NCBI RefSeq assembly: GCF_001444405.1
Contig: NZ_CP013187.1
Location: 2,108,001 to 2,172,000, forward strand
DNA length: 64,000 nucleotides
Reading direction: 5' to 3'
Source: Pseudoalteromonas phenolica
GTDB lineage: Bacteria; Pseudomonadota; Gammaproteobacteria; Enterobacterales; Alteromonadaceae
Below are positions 52,053 through 60,055 of this stretch, one piece after another. The stretch's first letter is position 1, and each line of letters starts with the position of its first letter. Both the position numbers and the translations under genes were made by a program. Under the pieces are notes generated by a model that saw only the letters and a program-made list of their open reading frames with translations, was not told the origin of the DNA and ran no database searches.

Positions 52053-53498
52053 TTAGCGAGGTAGGCTTGGGAATTCAACCTCAGCCATATCGTGCATAAC
52101 ACGAATAACCTGACAGCTATAACCAAACTCGTTATCGTACCAAACGTATAGTACAACACGGTTACCATCAACAATTGTTGCTTGAGAATCAACAACACCT
52201 GCGTAACGGCTACCTACTAAGTCAGTAGAAACGATTTCTGTTGATGCTGTGTAATCAATTTGATCACGAAGATCAGAGTACAATGATGTTTCACGTAAGT
52301 ACTCGTTTAGCTCTTCAACCGTTGTCTCTTTTTCTAAGTTTAGATTAAGAATTGCCATCGAAACGTTTGGCGTAGGAACACGGATAGCATTACCAGTTAG
52401 CTTACCTTCAAGTTCAGGTAGAGCTTTAGATACTGCTTTAGCCGCGCCCGTTGACGTGATAACCATGTTTAGTGCTGCTGCACGACCACGACGCTCTGCT
52501 TTATGGTAGTTATCAATCAGGTTCTGGTCGTTGGTGTAAGAGTGAACTGTTTCAACGTGACCATTCTGGATACCAAACTTATCATTAAGTGCTTTAAGTG
52601 TTGGCGTGATTGCATTCGTTGTACAACTTGCTGCTGAAACGATTGAATCTTCAGAAAGGATATCTTTATTGTTAACACCATAAACGACGTTTTTGATGTC
52701 GCCTTTAGCAGGCGCAGTAAGAAGTACTTTCGCAGCGCCATTTGACTTAAGGTGAAGACCTAAGCCATCTCTGTCTTTCCAGATACCTGTGTTATCAACG
52801 ATAAGTGCATTGTTGATACCGTATTCATTGTAATCGATTTCATCTGGAGAGTTCGCATAGATAACTTGGATATAGTTACCGTTAGCTTTAATTGCGTTGC
52901 GCTCGTTATCAACAGTGATTGAACCATTGAAAGGACCATGGATTGAATCACGACGTAAAAGGCTTGCACGCTTTTCAAGGTCACCATCACGGCCACCACG
53001 AACAACGATTGCACGTAAGCGTAGATCAGTGTGAGAGCCACCACGCTCGATAAGTAGACGTGCTAATAAACGACCGATACGACCAAAACCGTATAGAACA
53101 ACATCGCGAGGCTCTTGATTGTCACCTTTGTTTACAATGTCAGATAATTCAGCGTTTAGGTATTCTTCAATTGAACGACCTTCGCCTGCATTTTTATGAA
53201 CGTAACCATAAGCTAATTTGCCTAGGTCGATACGTGCAGGTGCTAAATCCATTTTGCTAATAGCTTCTAGGAAAGGGAAGCTTTCACGTAAGCGTAGTTT
53301 GCTTTCTTCGAAACGTGCCACAGTCTTGTGAGCTTTGATCACGTCGATTGTGCTTGTATTTACAAGTGGACGACCGTAAACAGCGATTTCAACACCTTTG
53401 TTACGGTACAAACGACCAATGATTGGTTGCATGTTTTCAGCATAATCTTGGCGTTCTTGCCAGCTATTTTGATATTCTTGCTCGTGAGATAAGGTCAT
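52053..53498 (-). CDS. gap: glyceraldehyde-3-phosphate dehydrogenase, long form
   Basis: 481 residues. An N-terminal extension of about 130 residues, with no similarity to ordinary GAPDH, precedes the NAD-binding domain, which starts DVVLYGFGRIGRLLA (GFGRIGR at 137-143). Catalytic Cys292 in SAASCTTNAITPT, late YDNEFGYSCQVIRVM. Such long GAPDHs are typical for Vibrio, Shewanella and Pseudoalteromonas, next to a shorter GAPDH elsewhere; the NAD/NADP preference and role (glycolysis or gluconeogenesis) cannot be told here. Single gene with its own terminator. Confidence 0.93.
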   Translation of the reverse strand: MTLSHEQEYQNSWQERQDYAENMQPIIGRLYRNKGVEIAVYGRPLVNTSTIDVIKAHKTVARFEESKLRLRESFPFLEAISKMDLAPARIDLGKLAYGYVHKNAGEGRSIEEYLNAELSDIVNKGDNQEPRDVVLYGFGRIGRLLARLLIERGGSHTDLRLRAIVVRGGRDGDLEKRASLLRRDSIHGPFNGSITVDNERNAIKANGNYIQVIYANSPDEIDYNEYGINNALIVDNTGIWKDRDGLGLHLKSNGAAKVLLTAPAKGDIKNVVYGVNNKDILSEDSIVSAASCTTNAITPTLKALNDKFGIQNGHVETVHSYTNDQNLIDNYHKAERRGRAAALNMVITSTGAAKAVSKALPELEGKLTGNAIRVPTPNVSMAILNLNLEKETTVEELNEYLRETSLYSDLRDQIDYTASTEIVSTDLVGSRYAGVVDSQATIVDGNRVVLYVWYDNEFGYSCQVIRVMHDMAEVEFPSLPR

Positions 53499-53743
53499 TT
53501 TTTCTGCCTAATTAAACAATTTTTTTGAACGGATAGCCCCTCAGGGCAACGCTATTCTAATTTAAACTGCTGCGATTCTCCACTGTTACTGTCTAATTCA
53601 TTAGGCTAAACTAAATAGAGTTATATATTTGGGCTGTTTTTCTAAGTCTACTTGCACTGTGTGTTGGTTAAAATGGATTCCTAGCAGAGTAATTACAGCA
53701 AAAAAAGCGCCCTAAACAATTAAAATGATAAAGAGGAAGCAAG

Positions 53744-54544
53744 ATGGCATTGCGGACGCTGCTCGCACTAAGTATTTTTACTCTTGTAGGTTGTGAGCAA
53801 TCCTTGACCTTAAGTAAAGTGTGCGAAGAAACACCTGGGTTTTGTGAAGATTTAAATAAAGATAGTCACTGTAAAGATCTGCGCTCTGATCTTATTTTTG
53901 CCAGATATCATGAATACAAATCACCAACAGATGATAATAAATATGACTTATTAAAAAAGTTAGAGTCATATGATTCTTGTGTATCTCTGGCTGCAAAAAT
54001 AGAACATATAAAGTTAAAAGAAAAAACCACTTCAAGAGTTGAGGGCCATTTAACTAGCCTCAAAGAGATAAATCGTATTTTTCAAGATACAAAACAAACT
54101 GACCACCCAGGTTTGCTCTATTACCATTGGTCCAGAAATAACAGTCGTTTTGCAATGAACAAACTGTTGAATATGCAAGACCAAGAAAATGTTAAAAATG
54201 ATGCTGAAATACAGTTATTTTTAGCTACCTATTACGCTAAATTTGATGATGAAAAAACAGTAGATCTACTGTATCGAGTTCTGGAATTAAACGAAGCAGG
54301 TCAACAGCCTAAATTAGAAGTATATAGCAGCCTAGTCAGCATTTTCTTCAAACAAAAGAAATACAAACATGCTTATACTTTTGCAAAAATAGCTCAAATG
54401 TCTGGATTTGAAGACATAGATATTTTACCTGTAACACATGAAATCACCAGTCGAGGACGTTCTCTTGACCCATTAGATGAACTTGCTATGCAAACCTATG
54501 AAGAAATTCAAGCAGGCACGTTTGTTTCACCTCGTGACTTTTGA
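53744..54544 (+). CDS. DUF2989 lipoprotein
   Basis: 266 residues. Lipoprotein signal with lipobox LVGC (Cys17), then a Cys-rich segment (SKVCEETPGFCEDLNKDSHC) and a helical repeat region resembling TPR/SEL1 helices (KLEVYSSLVSIFFKQKKYKH). This matches DUF2989, a family of Alteromonadales and Vibrionales lipoproteins of unknown function. ATG preceded by AGAGGA. Alone on its strand between gap and the oxygenase gene. Confidence 0.85.
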   Translation: MALRTLLALSIFTLVGCEQSLTLSKVCEETPGFCEDLNKDSHCKDLRSDLIFARYHEYKSPTDDNKYDLLKKLESYDSCVSLAAKIEHIKLKEKTTSRVEGHLTSLKEINRIFQDTKQTDHPGLLYYHWSRNNSRFAMNKLLNMQDQENVKNDAEIQLFLATYYAKFDDEKTVDLLYRVLELNEAGQQPKLEVYSSLVSIFFKQKKYKHAYTFAKIAQMSGFEDIDILPVTHEITSRGRSLDPLDELAMQTYEEIQAGTFVSPRDF

Positions 54545-54563
54545 TTAAAAAATCTCAGCTAAT

Positions 54564-54592
54564 AAAAAACCCTAACATTTGTTAGGGTTTTT
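54564..54592. terminator. bidirectional terminator after the DUF2989 gene
   Basis: AAAAAACCCTAAC-ATTT-GTTAGGGTTTTTT, shared with the convergent oxygenase gene. Confidence 0.88.
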
Positions 54593-54618
54593 TGTGTCTT
54601 GACTATTCGAGTAAAAGT

Positions 54619-55461
54619 TTACTTAACACCTAGTTCTTCAAGGCGCTCTTGTAAGTAACTATCAGCTGTATAACGCTCTGATAACACAACCTCTGGTTTA
54701 GGATGTAAGAATAGCGGTAAAGAAATACGTGAATTCTTAGACGCTTTGCCCGATGGGTTGATAACACGGTGAATCGTTGATGGGAAGTAGCCACCTGATG
54801 CTTCTTGAAGCATGTCACCGATATTAATAATTAAGTTACCAAAATCACATGGTACGTCTAACCAGCCACCATCTTGTGTTTGAACTTGTAAACCTGGTTC
54901 ATTTGAAGCTGGAAGTACAGTAAGTAAATTGATATCACCGTGTGCTGCTGCACGAATAGCACCTGGTTCTTCATCACCTGTCATTGGCGGATAGTGAAGC
55001 ACGCGAAGTAAAGTTTGCTCAGAATCCTTGATCATATCTTTTAGATCAATAGAAAACTTCGCTTTAACATCTTCTGGTGCTTGCGCTTGAACCCAACTTA
55101 ATAGCTCAGCGGCAAACTCATTTGCAATACGGTAATACTCACGGATCTCAGCATCTAATTGTGCTGGAACACGGCCTTTTGGATATACATGGAAGTATTC
55201 TTTGATGTCTTTAACAGTAAAGCCTTTCGCAACTTCTGAAACTTCTGGAGGGAAGTAACCATCTTGATTGTCTTTATCGAATAGGAAGTTGTGCTTCTCT
55301 TCTGTATAGAAGAACTCTTGCCAATTTTTATAAATTGATTCAACTAATTCTTGTGGGATTGGGTGGTTCTTTAAAACGCCGAATCCTGTGTTACGAAGAG
55401 ATTCAACGAATTGCGCAGCTGCGTCATCTGCGCGGTAATCTACCGTAGGTAATTGTTGCAT
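54619..55461 (-). CDS. 2-oxoglutarate/Fe(II)-dependent oxygenase (isopenicillin-N-synthase-like)
   Basis: 280 residues. N-terminal DIOX_N type domain (FVESLRNTGFGVLKNHPIPQ), then the 2OG-FeII fold with HGDINLLTVLP (His-x-Asp), STIHRVINP (His) and SRISLPLF (Arg-x-Ser binding 2-oxoglutarate). Substrate unknown; no cluster of secondary-metabolism genes around it, so a housekeeping role is likely. Starts at ATG 55461 in front of a long regulatory region with an FNR-like box. Confidence 0.9.
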   Translation of the reverse strand: MQQLPTVDYRADDAAAQFVESLRNTGFGVLKNHPIPQELVESIYKNWQEFFYTEEKHNFLFDKDNQDGYFPPEVSEVAKGFTVKDIKEYFHVYPKGRVPAQLDAEIREYYRIANEFAAELLSWVQAQAPEDVKAKFSIDLKDMIKDSEQTLLRVLHYPPMTGDEEPGAIRAAAHGDINLLTVLPASNEPGLQVQTQDGGWLDVPCDFGNLIINIGDMLQEASGGYFPSTIHRVINPSGKASKNSRISLPLFLHPKPEVVLSERYTADSYLQERLEELGVK

Positions 55462-55634
55462 AATGGTCCACTCAGTTGTGTTTAGTTAAAACAGCTTTTT
55501 GATAAGTGTAGCCAATTATTTACTAGCCTTATCAAATAGTGTTGACCCTTTACATAAGAGTGCGGCGAGCATAAGAAAATAGACCGAGCTACATAAGGAC
55601 TTATGTCCGCCTTTTGCATAAGTGTTAAACTTAA

Positions 55635-55648
55635 TTGAGATAGATCAA
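55635..55648. promoter_or_regulatory. FNR/CRP-like box TTGAGATAGATCAA
   Basis: Differs from the FNR consensus TTGAT-N4-ATCAA at one position. It lies about 175 bp upstream of the oxygenase start. An oxygen-responsive control would suit an O2-using enzyme, but this is inference. Confidence 0.4.
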
Positions 55649-55827
55649 TTATACTAATCCTCTTAATTGAGGAAGCTATTTTGAGGCAAGAAAAATTTGT
55701 CGATAGCAAAGCTAAAATTTTGCTATTTAGTTGTTCTAAATGAGAAATTTTAAACACAGCTAGCGTCAATTTTAATTCCTCAAAGTGATTAATTATTATT
55801 GAGGATTAGTTTTGTTCTAAATACATA

Positions 55828-55856
55828 AAAAAGGCTGCATAAATGCAACCTTTTCT
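55828..55856 (-). terminator. terminator after the M48 lipoprotein gene
   Basis: GGCTGCAT-AA-ATGCAACC with one G-U type pair; A-run and T-run flank it, T-run on the minus strand. Confidence 0.75.
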
Positions 55857-55858
55857 CT

Positions 55859-56653
55859 TTATTTGCACTCGGGTTTAAGCCCTTTTTGCCATGCTGAACG
55901 TTTTAATGTCTCAGCTTCAGGCATTTTACTATTCAAAGTTTGCATGCGGGTGTCTGGCGCTGGGTGAGTTGATAAAAACTCTGCTGGACGCTCACCACTG
56001 AGTTTATTCATATTTTCCCAAAGCTTCACTGAACCAGTTGGTTCGAAACCCGCTTTTGCCATTAGATCTAAGCCAATCACATCGGCCTCACTTTCATGAG
56101 AACGGCTGAAAGGTAAAGCTACTCCTACTTGAGCCCCTATACCTAAACCTTGCATAATCGCTTGGCGGTATTCAACATTACCCATTTGCAGTGCGACATC
56201 ACTTGCCTGCAGGCCAAACTGCAATAAGCTATTCTGAGAAACTCGCTCATTGGCGTGCTCCGCGATCACGTGCGCCACTTCATGGCCCATAACCGCAGCC
56301 AGTTGGTGTTGATCCTCTGCTACTTTTAGTAGACCGGTATGTACACCAATTTTTCCACCCGGTAAGGCGAATGCGTTAGCACTGTCTTCTTTAAAAACGA
56401 CAACTTCCCAGTCTTGATTTGCATATTGTGTTGGCAGTTGTGAAATCAGCTTATCTGCGATGCAACGTACATAGGCATTGGTGTTTTTATCTTTTTCTAT
56501 TGCTTGCTGTTCTTTCATTTGGGCAAAACTTGCAACCCCCATCTCATTCATCTTTTGTGGTGAGTAAAGTGCAATTTGTGTTCGCCCTGTCGGAGAAGTT
56601 TTACAACCTGCAGCCAATAAAGACAATGCAACAATGCCAATCAGTTTTTTCAT
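55859..56653 (-). CDS. M48-family metallopeptidase lipoprotein (LoiP/YggG-like)
   Basis: 264 residues. Signal peptide with lipobox ending in Cys17 (LLAAGC). Catalytic motif AAVMGHEVAHVIAEHANERV (HExxH) and the third zinc ligand Glu in SRSHESEADVIGLDLMAKAG. These features and the length fit LoiP/YcaL/BepA-like outer-membrane-associated proteases that act in envelope quality control. ATG with AGAGGA upstream. Single gene. Confidence 0.92.
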   Translation of the reverse strand: MKKLIGIVALSLLAAGCKTSPTGRTQIALYSPQKMNEMGVASFAQMKEQQAIEKDKNTNAYVRCIADKLISQLPTQYANQDWEVVVFKEDSANAFALPGGKIGVHTGLLKVAEDQHQLAAVMGHEVAHVIAEHANERVSQNSLLQFGLQASDVALQMGNVEYRQAIMQGLGIGAQVGVALPFSRSHESEADVIGLDLMAKAGFEPTGSVKLWENMNKLSGERPAEFLSTHPAPDTRMQTLNSKMPEAETLKRSAWQKGLKPECK

Positions 56654-56773
56654 AGTAATTCCTCTAGGGGAAGTTTTAAGTGTATATAGCTATTTTATAT
56701 CAACACTCAGTAATACTTAATAAACCGAAGTGTAATTAAATCAACATTTAATCAAATAATGTAATTTAAGCAA

Positions 56774-56800
56774 TAAAAAACGGGCCATGAGAGCCCGTTT
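56774..56800 (-). terminator. intrinsic terminator after grpE
   Basis: ACGGGC-CATGAGA-GCCCGT; T-run on the minus strand. Confidence 0.82.
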
Positions 56801-56821
56801 CATTTTTTATTAAGAAACTGA

Positions 56822-57412
56822 TTAATCAGCTGCTTTAGATACCATTACCATCGCAGGGCGTAATAAACGGCCGTTTAATGTGTAGCCTTTTTGCATCACT
56901 GCTAATACTGTATTTGGTGCTACATCATTGCTAGGTTGAATTGACATGGCTTGATGGAAATCTGGATTGAACGCTTCACCTTGTGGATTTACTGTTTCAA
57001 CACCAAACTTAGCAACAGCATCTTCAAAGCTCTTCAGTGTCATTTCAACACCTTCAAGTACAGGCTTGAGTGTTTCATTCTCTTTGTCTGAAAACTCAAT
57101 CGCACGGTGAAGATTGTCGATCACAGGCAATAGCTCATTAGCGAACTTCTCAAGTGCGAATTTATGCGCTTTTTCTACATCTTGTGCTGCTCGGCGACGA
57201 ATGTTCTCTACATCTGCTGCGGCACGAACAACACTGTCCTTTTGATCTACAATTGTCTGTTTTGCTGCTTCAAGCTCAGCGTATAAGCCTGCAATTTCTT
57301 CTTCTGGGCTCAGTTCAGTTTGTACCTCTTCTTGAGCTTGCTCTTGTTCTACTTCTACTTGCTCAACAGGATCTACCACTTCTTGCTCAGGGGCATTATT
57401 TTGCTCAGACAT
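56822..57412 (-). CDS. grpE: nucleotide exchange factor GrpE
   Basis: 196 residues from ATG 57412 (GGAG six bases upstream). N-terminal acidic disordered stretch rich in Glu and Gln, long coiled coil from about 45, then the beta domain with PVLEGVEMTLKSFEDAVAKF, NPDFHQAMSIQPSNDVAPNT and TVLAVMQKGYTLNGRLLRPA. Releases ADP from DnaK. Preceded by a near-perfect sigma-32 promoter. An HrcA-like gene lies upstream on the same strand (gap 54 bp), nadK divergent beyond. Confidence 0.96.
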   Translation of the reverse strand: MSEQNNAPEQEVVDPVEQVEVEQEQAQEEVQTELSPEEEIAGLYAELEAAKQTIVDQKDSVVRAAADVENIRRRAAQDVEKAHKFALEKFANELLPVIDNLHRAIEFSDKENETLKPVLEGVEMTLKSFEDAVAKFGVETVNPQGEAFNPDFHQAMSIQPSNDVAPNTVLAVMQKGYTLNGRLLRPAMVMVSKAAD

Positions 57413-57442
57413 TTTTTTCTCCAAAATCTTACAACTGCGGAC

Positions 57443-57471
57443 ATTATGGGGATGGAAAAATCAGTTTCAAG
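57443..57471 (-). promoter_or_regulatory. sigma-32 heat-shock promoter for grpE
   Basis: Minus strand CTTGAAA (-35, 57471-57465), 13-base spacer, CCCCATAAT (-10, 57451-57443). Agrees with the RpoH consensus at nearly all bases. The TGA stop codon of the HrcA-like gene is part of the -35 element. Expected start point about 57436, leader about 24 nt. Confidence 0.85.
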
Positions 57472-58402
57472 TACTCGCCAACGAAAATTCTTCAATAATT
57501 GCTTCAATCGGCGCAGAAGTTGAGCAGATAACACAAAATCGGCTTTGATATTCACCATTTTCAAAATAAGGCAAACTCAGTATCACGGTTTTACCTAGCT
57601 GATAATTTGTCAATTCATTACCCATGGTAAGTGATAAGCCATTTTTAAACGCCAACTTATCTTCTATATCGTGAAGAAACCCAACACCAAGATTAAGCTC
57701 ACTGTCAGACTCCACGGAATTATATAGGTGCCTCTCACCAAGTAAGATACAGTTATCTGATCCCAATTGTTGGTGCAACTGTGAAGTCCATTGTGTTAAT
57801 TGCGCAGTACAGGTTTTAGGGGCGCTGTTTGCCATCGCAAACATGCGTTGTAAACCTTCTTTCAAAGGCTGCTGACTGAACACTGTATTCATCCAAGAAG
57901 CAAATTGATAGCGCTGTGCATCAGTTTCAAAATCGGGTTTATCAATCAAGATATTCTGTGACTGCCCTGCTCTATCAATTAAAAGTACCAACCAAGAACT
58001 ACTATCAAAACCAAGCACTTCAACTCTGAAAATTAACTGTGAGCTAGCCTGTGGTAACCCCACGCAGCAACAAACTTGGTATTTTTGACTCAACGAATGG
58101 GCTAACTCAACCAGTTTAGATTGTTCAGGTTGCCAATATTGACCAATATCAGGCAAATTGAAGTATTCATTTAGCCAAAATTTAAAACCTTCACTTGTGG
58201 GCATTCTTCCGGCTGACGTATAAGGAGAACAGAGTAAGCCTACTTTTTCTAGTCTTGCCATAGCATTTCTAACAGTAGCAGAACACACTGCCATGCCTTT
58301 TTGTTTGGCTATTTTACTCGACGGCACAGGTTGGCCTTCGCCATTGCAATACATACTCATCACAGCAGTAAAGATTTGCTGATCTCTAGGGCTTAATTTC
58401 AT
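57467..58402 (-). CDS. HrcA-like transcriptional repressor (divergent)
   Basis: 311 residues. The N-terminal winged helix with CSATVRNAMARLEKVGLLCS followed by PYTSAGRMPTSEGFKFWLNE (residues 40-79) is the HrcA signature, in which an S-P-A-T-I-R-N helix and the H-T-S-A-G-R-I-P-T loop are nearly invariant. The remainder is clearly more divergent than usual HrcA (about 340 residues) but keeps the order of the GAF-like domain. HrcA represses groESL and dnaK operons through CIRCE elements; E. coli lacks it. The position before grpE matches the hrcA-grpE order of other phyla. Start ATG 58402. Confidence 0.82.
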   Translation of the reverse strand: MKLSPRDQQIFTAVMSMYCNGEGQPVPSSKIAKQKGMAVCSATVRNAMARLEKVGLLCSPYTSAGRMPTSEGFKFWLNEYFNLPDIGQYWQPEQSKLVELAHSLSQKYQVCCCVGLPQASSQLIFRVEVLGFDSSSWLVLLIDRAGQSQNILIDKPDFETDAQRYQFASWMNTVFSQQPLKEGLQRMFAMANSAPKTCTAQLTQWTSQLHQQLGSDNCILLGERHLYNSVESDSELNLGVGFLHDIEDKLAFKNGLSLTMGNELTNYQLGKTVILSLPYFENGEYQSRFCVICSTSAPIEAIIEEFSLAST

Positions 58403-58449
58403 ACTCTATCCACAGGCCATCAAAACAGTTTTCTCTTAGATGTTTTTCG

Positions 58450-58466
58450 GTTAGTCTTGCGCTAAC
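58450..58466. promoter_or_regulatory. inverted repeat GTTAG-N7-CTAAC between hrcA-like and nadK
   Basis: GTTAG (58450-58454) and CTAAC (58462-58466). The outer TTAG/CTAA arms are those of CIRCE (TTAGCACTC-N9-GAGTGCTAA) but the element is much shorter. Possible operator of the HrcA-like protein; low certainty. Confidence 0.3.
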
Positions 58467-58485
58467 TAAATCAAGGAAAATAATC

Positions 58486-59370
58486 ATGACAAGCCCTTTT
58501 AAAACCATAGGTTTAATAGGTAAACCTAATCACAAAGGTGCGGCATTGACATTACACCGCCTTTATACCTTTTTGCAAGCATTAGGATATGAGGTACTTG
58601 TAGAAGAGCGTGTTGGTGCACAAGTCAAAGAAATTGCACCAGAAGGACTCATAGAGTTGGTTGAGCTGGGGAAACGCTGCGATCTAGCTATTGTAATCGG
58701 TGGCGATGGCAATATGCTTGGTGCTGCCAGGGTTCTGGCTCGTTTTGATGTCGCTGTGATCGGTGTTAACCGTGGCAATCTGGGTTTTTTAACAGATCTA
58801 AACCCTGAAGGCTTCGAACCAGCACTAGAAGAAGTGCTAAGAGGCGAATTCATCGCTGAATCACGCTTCCTATTGGAAGTAGAAGTTTATCGCCACGATG
58901 AATTAAAAAGTGCAAATTCCGCGATGAACGAAGCTGTGCTTCACGCAGATAAAGTGGCACACATGATTGAATTCGAAGCTTTTATTGATAATCAATTTGT
59001 ATTTTCTCAACGTTCAGATGGCCTAATTGTCTCCACACCGACAGGGTCAACAGCCTATTCACTGTCTGGTGGAGGCCCAATTCTCACACCTGAATTAAAT
59101 GCCATGGCACTTGTTCCTATGTTCCCTCATACTTTATCAAGTAGGCCGTTAGTTGTAGATGGCGACAAAGAAGTCAGGTTAAAACTTAGCTTGGAAAATA
59201 CTGATAGCTTACAAGTCAGTTGTGATAGTCATGTAGTCTTAGCTGTTTTACCGGGTGATGAAGTGGTTATTAAAAAAGCAGAAAAGTCTTTACGCTTGAT
59301 TCATCCGAAAAGCTATTCATACTATGACGTTCTTAGACAGAAATTGAATTGGGGCAGTAGACTTTACTAA
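58486..59370 (+). CDS. nadK: NAD kinase
   Basis: 294 residues (E. coli 292). Makes NADP from NAD and ATP. Motifs: VIGGDGNMLGAARVLAR (catalytic GGDG), GVNRGNLGFLTDL, AMNEAVLHADKVAHM (NE/D box) and STPTGSTAYSLSGGGPI. Divergent from the HrcA-like/grpE pair, as nadK is from grpE in E. coli. ATG preceded by AAGGAAA. Confidence 0.96.
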   Translation: MTSPFKTIGLIGKPNHKGAALTLHRLYTFLQALGYEVLVEERVGAQVKEIAPEGLIELVELGKRCDLAIVIGGDGNMLGAARVLARFDVAVIGVNRGNLGFLTDLNPEGFEPALEEVLRGEFIAESRFLLEVEVYRHDELKSANSAMNEAVLHADKVAHMIEFEAFIDNQFVFSQRSDGLIVSTPTGSTAYSLSGGGPILTPELNAMALVPMFPHTLSSRPLVVDGDKEVRLKLSLENTDSLQVSCDSHVVLAVLPGDEVVIKKAEKSLRLIHPKSYSYYDVLRQKLNWGSRLY

Positions 59371-59422
59371 GTCTGACAAAACATTCAAAATAGGTACATA
59401 ACTTACTGGAAGTATAAACGTT

Positions 59423-59986
59423 ATGAATTACATTATTATCGCTACAATTGTGTTACTTATCACACTTTTAGGCGTATATCTTGTTATCGAAAATAATAGA
59501 CAAAAAGCAAAAAATGCTGAAAAGCAGATTTTTAACCAAAGACATAATGAAGTAACACTGCACTTTAAAACAAAAACATCTGAATTTGTTGCCGCAGGTG
59601 CTCTACCATCAAAATACAGTGGTACTGTAAATGCTATCGTGAATAATTTTTTTGTTGTGCAAGCTCATTCAGAAGACAATCTGAATCAGCTAGAACGAAT
59701 CGTTGAATTGTTTATTCTTACTGTCGGAGAAGAAGTCCATAAGCATCGTGAGAAAGACACCATGGATAGCTTAAAAGACACATTAACTGCTTTTGCAAAA
59801 GAATTACCAACCAATGGCGTCGCTTACAACAGAGACTTTTATTTTGAGTCATTACCAGCGATGATAACTTTATTAAAAACTGCAGATATAACAGATATTG
59901 ATGATAAAGAAGACGGAAATTCTGAGCGAGATGAAGGTGAGCATAACCAAAGTGAAACAAACAAACTCGCTGCTGCACAAATATAA
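59423..59986 (+). CDS. uncharacterised membrane-anchored protein between nadK and recN
   Basis: 187 residues. One N-terminal membrane helix (about 3-23), a basic coiled part (RQKAKNAEKQIFNQRHNEVT), a helical domain (LNQLERIVELFILTVGEEVH) and an acidic, Asn/Glu-rich tail (DDKEDGNSERDEGEHNQSET). I do not recognise a family. GGAAG lies upstream of the ATG. It is on the same strand as nadK (52 bp after it) and recN (69 bp before its ATG). Confidence 0.75.
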   Translation: MNYIIIATIVLLITLLGVYLVIENNRQKAKNAEKQIFNQRHNEVTLHFKTKTSEFVAAGALPSKYSGTVNAIVNNFFVVQAHSEDNLNQLERIVELFILTVGEEVHKHREKDTMDSLKDTLTAFAKELPTNGVAYNRDFYFESLPAMITLLKTADITDIDDKEDGNSERDEGEHNQSETNKLAAAQI

Positions 59987-60013
59987 ATTTCTTGCTTGAT
60001 TTATTTTCAACTA

Positions 60014-60029
60014 CTGTATAAATTGACAG
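60014..60029. promoter_or_regulatory. LexA (SOS) box 1 of recN
   Basis: CTGTATAAATTGACAG fits the LexA consensus CTGT-N8-ACAG exactly. The TATAAA within it can serve as -10 of the recN promoter. Confidence 0.85.
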
Positions 60030-60037
60030 TATTAATA

Positions 60038-60053
60038 CTGTTTGGATATACAG
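60038..60053. promoter_or_regulatory. LexA (SOS) box 2 of recN
   Basis: CTGTTTGGATATACAG, again CTGT-N8-ACAG, ending two bases before the recN ATG. Two boxes 24 bp apart (about two helical turns) allow cooperative, tight repression as at E. coli recN. Confidence 0.82.
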
Positions 60054-60055
60054 AT

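Larger units (their letters stand above)
55462..55858. other. 397-bp non-coding region with several palindromes
   Basis: The longest gene-free stretch besides the trp leader. Contains ACATAAG motifs and the palindrome ACATAAG-GA-CTTATGT (55591-55606), an FNR-like box (55635-55648), TCCTC-TTAATT-GAGGA (about 55657-55672), ATAGCAAA...TTTGCTAT (about 55702-55726), TCCTCAA...TTGAGGA (about 55775-55806) and the M48 gene terminator. A 95-codon frame on the minus strand (55769-55482) has no ribosome site or family likeness and is rejected as coding. Looks like regulatory DNA for the oxygenase gene. Confidence 0.6.

Noticed and set aside
53535..53546. GCCC-CTCA-GGGC hairpin upstream of gap
   Set aside because: Short four-base stem without a T-run; no riboswitch-like conserved elements around it.
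55482..55769. 95-codon minus-strand ORF upstream of the oxygenase gene
   Set aside because: No ribosome-binding site, overlaps several palindromes and the FNR-like box, and the translation resembles no family.
57425..57470. CIRCE element before grpE
   Set aside because: No TTAGCACTC/GAGTGCTAA arms; the region holds a sigma-32 promoter instead.
59996..60055. Upstream start of recN
   Set aside because: The frame from 59996 runs through both LexA boxes; the RecN N-terminus begins at 60056.
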